Assembly (NCBI GenBank): GCA_902780635.1
Contig: CACZGH010000001.1
Location: 62,001 to 126,000, forward strand
Source: an uncultured Prevotellaceae bacterium
GTDB lineage: Bacteria; Bacteroidota; Bacteroidia; Bacteroidales; Bacteroidaceae
Reading direction: 5' to 3'
DNA length: 64,000 nt
Positions 33,113 to 40,514 of the stretch are shown in pieces (the stretch's first letter is position 1; each line of letters opens with the position of its first letter). Position numbers and translations under genes: made by a program. Below the pieces are notes generated by a model, which was not told the origin of the DNA, made no database searches, and saw nothing but the letters and a program-made list of their open reading frames with translations.

Positions 33113-34756
33113 ATGAAGAAGCTACTTTCCGCACTTGTGCTATGCGCAGTCGCGCTGACAACGATGGCCCAAGTGCCCAAGTATGAAGTGAGAGCCGTCT
33201 GGCTCACTACCCTCAACAGTCTGGACTGGCCATCAACTAAAGCCACCAACTCCCAGTCTATCGAAAGACAGCAACAACAGTTCTGCGCTATTCTTGACCA
33301 GTTGCGTCAATCCAATGTCAACACCGTGTTGCTTCAGACCCGCGTCAGAGCCACCACTATCTACCCCTCCCGCTACGAACCCTTTGACGGCTGCCTCACC
33401 GGCAAGCCCGGCCGTGACCCTGGCTATGACGTGCTGCGTTTTGCCATCGACGAATGTCACCGCCGTGGCATGGAGCTCCACGCCTGGGTGGTGGCCATCC
33501 CTGTGGGCAAATGGAACGCCATCGGCTGCAAACAGCTGCGCGAGCGCTATGGTTCCCTGGTCCGCAAGATCGGTGACGAAGGCTATATGAACCCCGAAAT
33601 GTCACAGACGAGTGAATACATCGCCAAGATCTGCCGTGAGATAGCAGAGAACTACGATGTGGACGGCATCCACCTCGACTATATCAGATATCCAGAGAAT
33701 TGGAAACAGACCCAGAGCAAGAGCCGCGGGCGTGAGCATATCACCCGTATCGTGCGTGAGATCCATAACCGTGTGAAAGCTGTCAAGCCCTGGGTGAAAA
33801 TCAGTTGTTCGCCTGTGGGTAAATACAGCGATTTGACCCGCTATCCCAGCCGTGGATGGAATGCCTACGACGCGGTGTGTCAAGACGCACAGGGGTGGCT
33901 CCGTGAGGGCATCATGGACCAACTCTATCCCATGATGTACTTCAAAGGTGACAATTTCTACCCCTTTGCCGTTGACTGGGCTGACAACACCTATGGCCGC
34001 ACCGTGGCTCCGGGACTTGCCATCTGGCTGCTCTCCCGCCGTGAGGGAAGTGACTGGCCATTGCTAGACATCACTCGTGAGATGCACGTATTACGCACTT
34101 TAGGTATGGGTCACACCTACTTCAGGAGCCGTTTTTTCACCGACAACACCAAAGGGGTCTACACCCACACCAAGAACCGTATAGACCGCTACCCAGCCCT
34201 CATCCCACCGATGACATGGCAATCGGCAGCCAAGCCCAGCCGTCCGAGCGGGATGGACATCAAGCCATGTGCCGCTGGCATGGAAATCAATTGGTGGGGC
34301 GCTCAAGACCACAGTGACGCACCTTATTTAATGTATAATGTCTACGCCAGCGACCGCTATCCCGTAGACATCAGCGATGCCCGCAACTTAGTGGCCATGC
34401 GGCTTCGCAACACCCGTATCCTCGTAGAGAAAGAGGACGGCTCGCATTACTATGCCGTGACCGCTGTAGACCGCTACGGCAACGAGAGTGCGGCCATTCA
34501 GTGTGACGAGCCCTACGAGAAGACCGTGGTGCTGCTCAAGAACGACGGTCGCCGTCTGGAGTTGCCCGACCTCGACCCCACCCTCAACACCGACTATATC
34601 TCCATTACCAGCCTTGCCGGCAATGTCATCACTATCCGTCCAAGCAATGAGAAACAAGTGAGCATCCGCACCATCCCCAACGGTGTTTATACCGTCAACT
34701 CCGTAGACCGACATAAGGTGTCGCGCCGCATCGGGCAGTTCATCGTAAAAAGATGA
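33113..34756 (+). CDS. GHL10-family glycoside hydrolase-like secreted protein with sorting-type tail
   Basis: 547 residues from ATG 33113. Signal peptide 1-19 (ends TMAQ). YEVRAVWLTTLNSLDWPS and GRDPGYDVLRFAIDECHRRG then GMELHAWVV, DVDGIHLDYIRYPENW and GIMDQLYPMMYFKGDNF are the conserved strands of DUF187/GHL10 barrels; the Asp in HLDYIRYP is a likely active-site residue. A fibronectin-like region (about 395-470) and a last segment TIPNGVYTVNSVDRH...GQFIVKR resembling a type IX secretion C-terminal domain follow. Members act on peptidoglycan or related glycans (the E. coli YngK-type and DigH precedent). A paralog is at 52407-53933. Confidence 0.85.
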   Translation: MKKLLSALVLCAVALTTMAQVPKYEVRAVWLTTLNSLDWPSTKATNSQSIERQQQQFCAILDQLRQSNVNTVLLQTRVRATTIYPSRYEPFDGCLTGKPGRDPGYDVLRFAIDECHRRGMELHAWVVAIPVGKWNAIGCKQLRERYGSLVRKIGDEGYMNPEMSQTSEYIAKICREIAENYDVDGIHLDYIRYPENWKQTQSKSRGREHITRIVREIHNRVKAVKPWVKISCSPVGKYSDLTRYPSRGWNAYDAVCQDAQGWLREGIMDQLYPMMYFKGDNFYPFAVDWADNTYGRTVAPGLAIWLLSRREGSDWPLLDITREMHVLRTLGMGHTYFRSRFFTDNTKGVYTHTKNRIDRYPALIPPMTWQSAAKPSRPSGMDIKPCAAGMEINWWGAQDHSDAPYLMYNVYASDRYPVDISDARNLVAMRLRNTRILVEKEDGSHYYAVTAVDRYGNESAAIQCDEPYEKTVVLLKNDGRRLELPDLDPTLNTDYISITSLAGNVITIRPSNEKQVSIRTIPNGVYTVNSVDRHKVSRRIGQFIVKR

Positions 34757-34800
34757 AAGATGAAAAATGACAGATGAAAAATGAAAGATGACAGATTTAA
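34752..34800 (+). repeat. 7-bp tandem repeat beginning at the GHL10 stop codon
   Basis: Seven heptamers: GATGAAA, GATGAAA, AATGACA, GATGAAA, AATGAAA, GATGACA, GATTTAA. The stop TGA (34754-34756) is in the first unit; because 7 is not a multiple of 3, the TGA recurs in all three frames. Confidence 0.85.
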
Positions 34801-34821
34801 GAAGTTTAGGACTCCCTAGAC

Positions 34822-34938
34822 TCAAATATTGTATATATTGGTCAGCCCCATTATCACCAACACAAGGAATAAAACGAGGATGATGACTCTCGACCAATTG
34901 TAGATATAGACTATTCTATCTGCTTTCTGTTTTTCCAT
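34822..34938 (-). CDS. Putative 38-residue single-pass membrane protein
   Basis: ATG at 34938 opens a frame of 38 codons ending TGA at 34822. The N-terminus is charged (MEKQKADRIVYIYNWSR), followed by one hydrophobic helix VIILVLFLVLVIMG and a short polar end. This topology is common for real small membrane proteins, and the codons are not those of a shadow frame since no other gene is present. No family recognised. It sits in a 350-bp gap that otherwise holds only a heptamer repeat and the upstream region of the symporter gene. Confidence 0.45.
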   Translation of the reverse strand: MEKQKADRIVYIYNWSRVIILVLFLVLVIMGLTNIYNI

Positions 34939-35108
34939 ATTACTGAAATTATTTTAGGCAGCAATAGTACGCTTTGGTTATTACAATACCGTTTCAGTGA
35001 TATGAAGGTGTGATTACTACAGCGCTTGTAACAAGATTATCATACGAGCGTAACCGTGATGCAACAAAAATGTAAAACCTTTGCGGCATCATTACAGAAA
35101 GCATCTTC

Positions 35109-36818
35109 ATGGACTTGATTATTAACATTTTCTCGCTTGTTGGCTCTCTGGCACTGTTCCTCTTCGGAATGAAGACGATGTCTGAGGGCCTTGAAAAGTT
35201 TGCCGGCGACCGTCTACGCAGCATCTTGGCTGCTATGACAAAAAATCGTGTGATGGGCGTGTTGACGGGTATTCTCATTACGGCACTCATCCAGTCGTCA
35301 AGTGCCACCACGGTGATGGTGGTGAGTTTTGTGAATGCGGGTCTGATGACACTGGCACAGTCTATCGGTGTCATCATGGGTGCCAACATCGGTACCACCG
35401 TCACGGCATGGATTATCTCAGCAGTAGGTTTCAAGGTCAACATCGCAGCTTTTGCCATCCCGATGCTAGCCATTGGTATGCCACTGATATTCAGTGGAAA
35501 AGGCAACAGAAAGAGTATCGGTGAGTTTATCTTTGGCTTTTCGTTCCTTTTCATGGGCTTGTCGTTCCTTCAGGAGGCTGCCACCGCTATGAACATTGGC
35601 GACATGGTGGCTGGCATGCTAGCCCATGTGCCGCAGGATTCATTCCTTACCATCATCCTCTTCGTCATCGTGGGAGCCATCGTGACCATGATCGTGCAGG
35701 CCTCAGCTGCCACCATGGCTATCACATTGATGCTCTTTGGCATGAATATCCCAGGTTTCGGATTTGAACAGGCTGCCGCCCTGGCCATGGGCCAGAACAT
35801 CGGTACGACCATTACAGCATTTATGGCTTCGCTCACCGCCAACACTCAAGCCCGCCGTGCCGCCCTTGCCCATATGTTCTTCAATGTTTTCGGTGTCGTG
35901 GCTTTCCTCATCGTGTTCTATCCAGCTTGTCATGCCGTCAGTTGGTTTGTAGAAAATGTGATGGGTGGGGGCAACGACCTCTTCAAACTCTCTGCCTTCC
36001 ACACAGCCTTCAATATCATCAACACGCTGTTGCTCATTGGGTTTGTCAAGCAGATAGAGGCGCTGGTCTGCAGGGTGCTACCGATGAAGGCTCAGGAAGA
36101 GGACTACCGGTTGAAGTTTATCAGTGGCGGTCTGCTCTCTACAGCCGAACTGAGCATCATAGAGGCCCAGAAGGAGATACACAGTTTTGCCGAGCGTTGC
36201 AAGCGGATGTTCGGATTCGTTCCTGAGCTATTGCAGTTGGAAGATGAGGAGAAATTCAACAAACTCTTCTCGCGCATTGAGAAATATGAGAACATCACCG
36301 ACTCAATGGAGATGGAGATAGCCAGTTATCTGAACAAAGTGAGCAAAGGCCGTCTGTCAGATGCCTCTAAGAATCAGATACAGAAAATGTTGAGACAAAT
36401 CACAGAACTTGAGTCCATTGGCGACTCGGTATACAATCTCGGTCGCACCCTAAACCGCCACCGCATGCATTGTCAGGAGGCGTTCACCGCAGAACAGACC
36501 CAGCACATGCAGACGATGATGCAACTCGTAGATGGAGCATTGGCCGAAATGATGAATCAGATCGACCTGCCCGTGACCAAGAAGGGTATCAAGACCTCTA
36601 TCAACATCGAGCACGAAATCAACAACTACCGCACTCAACTGAAGAACCAAAACCTGCACGATGTCAATTCAGGTCTCTACGACTATCAGCTCGGAGTGTT
36701 CTATGTTGACTTCATCTCGGAGTGTGAAAAACTCGGCGACTACGTGATGAATGTGGTACAGGCTGGAACGAAGCGGAATAATGATATTGAAGACATGCCG
36801 TATCACGCACAAGGCTAA
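35109..36818 (+). CDS. Na+/phosphate symporter family protein with PhoU-like domain (NptA/YjbB type)
   Basis: 569 residues. Two inverted Na/Pi repeats with the signature TALIQSSSATTVMVVSF (about 57-73) and IVQASAATMAITLMLFG (about 196-212), each followed by GxNIGTT (GANIGTTVTA; GQNIGTTITA). Residues about 345-560 form a soluble helical PhoU-like domain. Transports phosphate across the inner membrane, in some members as exporter. It ends tail-to-tail with a sensor kinase gene (4-bp overlap at 36815-36818), whose response-regulator pair could be connected to phosphate control; that is inference. Confidence 0.92.
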   Translation: MDLIINIFSLVGSLALFLFGMKTMSEGLEKFAGDRLRSILAAMTKNRVMGVLTGILITALIQSSSATTVMVVSFVNAGLMTLAQSIGVIMGANIGTTVTAWIISAVGFKVNIAAFAIPMLAIGMPLIFSGKGNRKSIGEFIFGFSFLFMGLSFLQEAATAMNIGDMVAGMLAHVPQDSFLTIILFVIVGAIVTMIVQASAATMAITLMLFGMNIPGFGFEQAAALAMGQNIGTTITAFMASLTANTQARRAALAHMFFNVFGVVAFLIVFYPACHAVSWFVENVMGGGNDLFKLSAFHTAFNIINTLLLIGFVKQIEALVCRVLPMKAQEEDYRLKFISGGLLSTAELSIIEAQKEIHSFAERCKRMFGFVPELLQLEDEEKFNKLFSRIEKYENITDSMEMEIASYLNKVSKGRLSDASKNQIQKMLRQITELESIGDSVYNLGRTLNRHRMHCQEAFTAEQTQHMQTMMQLVDGALAEMMNQIDLPVTKKGIKTSINIEHEINNYRTQLKNQNLHDVNSGLYDYQLGVFYVDFISECEKLGDYVMNVVQAGTKRNNDIEDMPYHAQG

Positions 36819-38260
36819 AACCGTGCAAGTGTCAACCTGATGGTGAGACCACCACCGGGAGTCGCAAGTGCAGTTGTTGACCCACCATGGGCAGCAACTG
36901 CATTTTTCACGATGGCAAGGCCGAGACCAGTGCCTCCGAGTTTGCGTGAACGCCCTTTATCGATGCGGTAGAAGCGTTCGAACAGGTGCTCCAGGTGTTG
37001 TGCCTCAACGCCAGGACCGTCGTCTCTCACCAAGAACTCATAGTAATGGCGACCTTCTATTTCTATCTCACTGCATGTGATCTTTAAATAAGAAGCCCCG
37101 GTAGCATGGGCTATGGCATTGTCGACAAGGTTGCGGAAGATGCTGTATATCAGACTTTGATCACCCAAGACCTCCACATGCTGCGGCATTTGGAGTGATG
37201 GTGTGATGCCCTTGTCCTGAAGTTGTAGAGAAGTGTCGTCAAGCACGCCCTGTATGACCTTCAACACATCGACCTGACGGTATGCTTGCTGAGCGATGGC
37301 CTTGTGGTCATCCAAATCGTCAAGTTTGGTAAGGGCACTCATGTCGAGCAGCAGTTTGTTCATGCGCTCACTCTGGGCATAACAGCGCTCCAGAAAATGC
37401 TTCTTCTGATCCTCTCGCATGTCGGGATTGTCGAGAATACTCTCCAGAAACCAATGGATGCTGGCGGCGGGTGTCTTCAGTTCGTGGGCAGCATTCTGTG
37501 TGAGCTGACGTTTGATGCGCAACTTGTCTTCCTCAGAATGGCGCAATTTCCAATAAAGCATGATGATGGTGTGGCTAATGTCGCCCAACTCGTCATCAGG
37601 CAGCCGCCGCTCCAACTCGTGATCGAGTTCCTCACCCCTCTCGGCCTTGACTGCAAACTCGCGCAGATAGCCGATATGTCGGCTGATGCGATGGGTGATA
37701 TAGTAAAGCACAACGCCCAGCAACAGGGTCAGGACACCGGCGAAGTAGATGTAAGTGTTGTCGGCCTGCAACGAACGGGTCAGCTCTGCTGAATAGGGAA
37801 CAGCAGCACGAACGATAACATGGCCGAAGCGTGTGGCAGAATAGAAATAGGTCTCGTGGGTGGATTGTGACATACGTTTGATATCGTAGCCATTGCCCAC
37901 CTTCAATGCCTGTTGTATTTCCGTTCGTCGGAGATGGTTCCCTAAAGAGTCCACATTGGTATCATAACTGTCTAGAATAACCCTTCCTTCCAGATTGATG
38001 ACAGACACACGGAGCCCTTCCACCTGATGGCGTGACACATAGTCTCGAAACAGCTGGCTATTTGTGAGGCTGTCCTCACCAAGCGTCTGCGCCATCTCGT
38101 AGTTATACATTTGCAGACGCGAGTGCAGGATATCTATCTTGTATTCTTTTTCACGCTGATACTGATAGATACTGAAGCAGACGGCAAAAAGCAAAAATAC
38201 GCCACCGATACTCAGTAGCAGATTACGCTGAAAAGACTTACTTCTCAAAACAGTAGCCAT
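36815..38260 (-). CDS. Sensor histidine kinase (RprX/PhoR-like)
   Basis: 481 residues. TM1 13-33, periplasmic sensor domain 34-168, TM2 169-188, HAMP-like linker, HisKA with phospho-accepting His259 in NAAHELKTPAAS, and a complete ATPase domain (NLVDNAIAHA N-box, DDGPGV G1, FERFYRIDKGRSR F-box, GGTGLGLAIVKN G2). Its start overlaps the end of the response-regulator gene by 23 bp, so they form one operon. The arrangement matches RprXY of Bacteroides. Ligand unknown. Confidence 0.9.
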   Translation of the reverse strand: MATVLRSKSFQRNLLLSIGGVFLLFAVCFSIYQYQREKEYKIDILHSRLQMYNYEMAQTLGEDSLTNSQLFRDYVSRHQVEGLRVSVINLEGRVILDSYDTNVDSLGNHLRRTEIQQALKVGNGYDIKRMSQSTHETYFYSATRFGHVIVRAAVPYSAELTRSLQADNTYIYFAGVLTLLLGVVLYYITHRISRHIGYLREFAVKAERGEELDHELERRLPDDELGDISHTIIMLYWKLRHSEEDKLRIKRQLTQNAAHELKTPAASIHWFLESILDNPDMREDQKKHFLERCYAQSERMNKLLLDMSALTKLDDLDDHKAIAQQAYRQVDVLKVIQGVLDDTSLQLQDKGITPSLQMPQHVEVLGDQSLIYSIFRNLVDNAIAHATGASYLKITCSEIEIEGRHYYEFLVRDDGPGVEAQHLEHLFERFYRIDKGRSRKLGGTGLGLAIVKNAVAAHGGSTTALATPGGGLTIRLTLARF

Positions 38261-38924
38261 AACCTACACGGGTCTTAATCTGTTTGCCATACCGACCGAT
38301 TTTCTTACGCAACCGGGTGATGTTCACATCCACCGTACGGTCGAGCACCATCACATCCTGTGGCCAGCAATACTTCAGCAAGTCTTCGCGTGAAAACACT
38401 TTATTGGGATGTTGGAGAAAAAAAGAGAGCAATTCAAACTCCAGTTTAGTAAACTCCATCTTCTGGCCGTCACAAGTGACTATCTTTGCATTTAAGTCGA
38501 GTGTGATGCCATCATAGACAATCACACTGTCATAAGGGGGAGCTGCGGCCTGCTGAGGCTGGGATACACGTCTAAGCACAGCTTTGACCCTAGCCTTCAC
38601 CTCTCTCATACTTAGAGGTTTGGCAATATAGTCATCGGCACCGATATTTAGTCCTTTTTCCAAGTATTCCTCACCGTCGAGTGCTGTGACAAAGATGATG
38701 GGAATCCGTGCTGTAGATGGGTTGCTTTTCAACCTGCGCACCATCTGGAAGCCAGACATCTCACCCATCATCACGTCCAGCAGTATCAGTGAATAATCTT
38801 GTAAGGGCAATTTAAGTGCTTCCTCGGCCGAATGGGCTATCACGACCTCAAAACCTTCTGTTTCAAGGTTAAATTTAAGTATGTCACAAATATCCAACTC
38901 GTCATCTACAACAAGTATTTTCAT
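38238..38924 (-). CDS. OmpR-family response regulator (RprY-like)
   Basis: 228 residues. Receiver domain with acidic pocket (ILVVDDELD), phospho-acceptor Asp50 (LILLDVMMGEMSG), Thr in FVTALDGEEY and Lys in YIAKPLSM; then a winged-helix DNA-binding domain with LTKLEFELLSFFLQHPNKVFS-type core (TKLEFELL...FSREDLL) and RTVDVNITRLRKKIG. First gene of the two-component operon. Divergent from the ECF sigma gene, 323 bp away. Confidence 0.93.
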   Translation of the reverse strand: MKILVVDDELDICDILKFNLETEGFEVVIAHSAEEALKLPLQDYSLILLDVMMGEMSGFQMVRRLKSNPSTARIPIIFVTALDGEEYLEKGLNIGADDYIAKPLSMREVKARVKAVLRRVSQPQQAAAPPYDSVIVYDGITLDLNAKIVTCDGQKMEFTKLEFELLSFFLQHPNKVFSREDLLKYCWPQDVMVLDRTVDVNITRLRKKIGRYGKQIKTRVGYGYCFEK

Positions 38925-39028
38925 AAGCAGTCAGGATTTCATGCAAAGATATCGATTATTTCCTCAGACCAACAAGGATTCATATTACAATGTTATGAAA
39001 AGTTGAAGAGTTGACAAGTTGTTTGTGT

Positions 39029-39063
39029 CAAATGAATTGTCAATTGTGAAATTTGTAATTTCA
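39029..39063 (+). repeat. 7-bp tandem repeat upstream of the ECF sigma gene
   Basis: Heptamers CAAATGA, ATTGTCA, ATTGTGA, AATTTGT, AATTTCA, overlapping the -33 region of the sigma promoter. Related in sequence to the GAATTGT array at 31427. Confidence 0.65.
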
Positions 39064-39083
39064 AAAGAAAAAATGTAACTTCG
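39052..39083 (+). promoter_or_regulatory. Putative promoter of the ECF sigma operon
   Basis: TTTG 39052-39055 and TAACTTCG 39076-39083, 20 bp apart. It leaves a leader of about 160 nt before the ATG at 39248. Confidence 0.6.
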
Positions 39084-39162
39084 CAACGTGATGCCAATCT
39101 ATTTGGACGCCGACATATCCAACTTGTAAAATCGATCAAAAACAAGCCTTTAAATCAAAAAA

Positions 39163-39244
39163 AATGTCGTTTCCGTAGAAAAACGGTTTTCTGAATTGTC
39201 TATAGATGTAGAAGCCCCCGGATAGGAGGACAAAAAACGACATT
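39163..39244 (+). promoter_or_regulatory. Long-range inverted repeat in the sigma-factor mRNA leader
   Basis: AATGTCGTTT (39163-39172) is perfectly complementary to AAACGACATT (39235-39244), whose last base is 3 bp before the start codon. Between them lies a small hairpin CCGT-AGAAAA-ACGG (39173-39186). Folded, the outer stem would cover the ribosome entry region. Role is inferred. Confidence 0.5.
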
Positions 39245-39247
39245 GGA

Positions 39248-39802
39248 ATGATTGACAAGACGACAGTTCAAAAAAGTGACCCACCGATGGGAAAAACGAC
39301 GCTTACCCGTTCTTTGGAGCGCAAGCTATTGGTGCAAAGGCTTTTCCGCCAGCACTACAGCGAGATGATTCATCTGGCCAGGACATTGCTGTATACTGAC
39401 GAAGAAGCTGAGGACGTGGTACAAGACGTGTTTGTTCGGCTCATGGAACTCGATATCCTGCCCATGGCAGAGAAGACAAGAGCCTATCTGCTGACGGCAG
39501 TGCGCAATGGCTGCATGAATCGTATCAAGCAGAAAAGTGTGACCGAACAAGTGAAAAACCTGTATTCCGTGGAAACCGACACCGACTCTCATAACACAGC
39601 GGAGCATCTGGCCACCATAGATGCCATACACGACTACGCCGAGCGGCATCTCAAAGAGCCTCACCGCACCATCTTCCGCCTGCGTTTTGAAGAAGACCTG
39701 AAACTGAAAGACATCGCCCAACGTCTGAACATGAACCTGAAGACCGTGTTCAAGTATCTTAGTCAATCTATCCAAAGCGTTCAAAATCATTTCAGAAACT
39801 AA
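39248..39802 (+). CDS. ECF-type RNA polymerase sigma factor
   Basis: 184 residues. Region 2: FRQHYSEMIHLARTLLYTDEEAEDVVQDVFVRL (given here as the span about 33-65), including the EAEDVVQDVF core; region 4 about 128-180 with LKEPHRTIFRLRFEEDLKLK and IAQRLNMNLKTVFKYLSQS helix-turn-helix. First gene of a three-gene cell-surface signalling operon with the anti-sigma factor (11 bp downstream) and receptor. A second in-frame ATG at 39287 is an alternative start. Confidence 0.92.
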   Translation: MIDKTTVQKSDPPMGKTTLTRSLERKLLVQRLFRQHYSEMIHLARTLLYTDEEAEDVVQDVFVRLMELDILPMAEKTRAYLLTAVRNGCMNRIKQKSVTEQVKNLYSVETDTDSHNTAEHLATIDAIHDYAERHLKEPHRTIFRLRFEEDLKLKDIAQRLNMNLKTVFKYLSQSIQSVQNHFRN

Positions 39803-39813
39803 CACCATTGGTT

Positions 39814-40509
39814 ATGGAAACGAATCCCAACATTACCCGTTTGCTGGAAATGCTCGAAAACCCCGAGATATATACCGAGCAAGAAATCCTCGACATCATC
39901 AACAGCGACGAGGAGACACGCGAGGCATACCGACAGATGGTGGCAGCCAAGCAGGGTTACCGACGCAAGCAGACTGCCCATGATGTCGATGCCGACGCCG
40001 CCTGGCAGCGCTTTGAGCAAGAGAGACTGCAAGCCGACAGCGAAGAGTCAGCCACCAGCATTGCTCTTCCCCACCCCTCTGCACACCATTCACAGTTGAA
40101 GAAGATAGCCGCCTCGTTCATTGGCTTGCTCGCCATCTCTGGCATCGCCTTTGCCGCCATCTTTCTCATGCGCCAGAGTCCGGCACCACCAACACCGGCG
40201 CCGCAGGCCGAACAGACCGAACAGGCCATCATCACGGAAATGCCCGCCGACACGGTACCCACCGATACGCTCAAGACCGACACCCCCTTGGAGTCCATCA
40301 CCTTCGACAACATCCCCCTCGAGAAAATGCTGTCTGAAATCGTGGCTCATTACGACGCCGAGGTTGTGTTCAAAAACGCCAATGCCCGTCAACTCCGTTT
40401 CCACTTCGTATGGAATCCTGAGCAGGGACTGGAAAAAGTGACCGAAACGCTCAACCACTTCGAGCATCTGCACGTCGTTTTACATGGAAACCAATTAATT
40501 GTGGAGTAA
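39814..40509 (+). CDS. Minimal anti-sigma factor with DUF4974/STN-like domain
   Basis: 231 residues from ATG 39814. Cytosolic part 1-88 (helical, acidic), single membrane helix about 90-112 (KKIAASFIGLLAISGIAFAA), a Pro/Thr-rich periplasmic linker with PAPPTPAP, then about 155-231 a DUF4974 domain (ITFDNIPLEKMLSEIVAHYD ... VVFKNANARQLRF ... HVVLHGNQLIVE). The usual FecR beta-domain between linker and DUF4974 is missing. It should hold the sigma factor until the receptor signals. The receptor gene begins 5 bp later. Confidence 0.85.
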   Translation: METNPNITRLLEMLENPEIYTEQEILDIINSDEETREAYRQMVAAKQGYRRKQTAHDVDADAAWQRFEQERLQADSEESATSIALPHPSAHHSQLKKIAASFIGLLAISGIAFAAIFLMRQSPAPPTPAPQAEQTEQAIITEMPADTVPTDTLKTDTPLESITFDNIPLEKMLSEIVAHYDAEVVFKNANARQLRFHFVWNPEQGLEKVTETLNHFEHLHVVLHGNQLIVE

Positions 40510-40514
40510 CGGCC

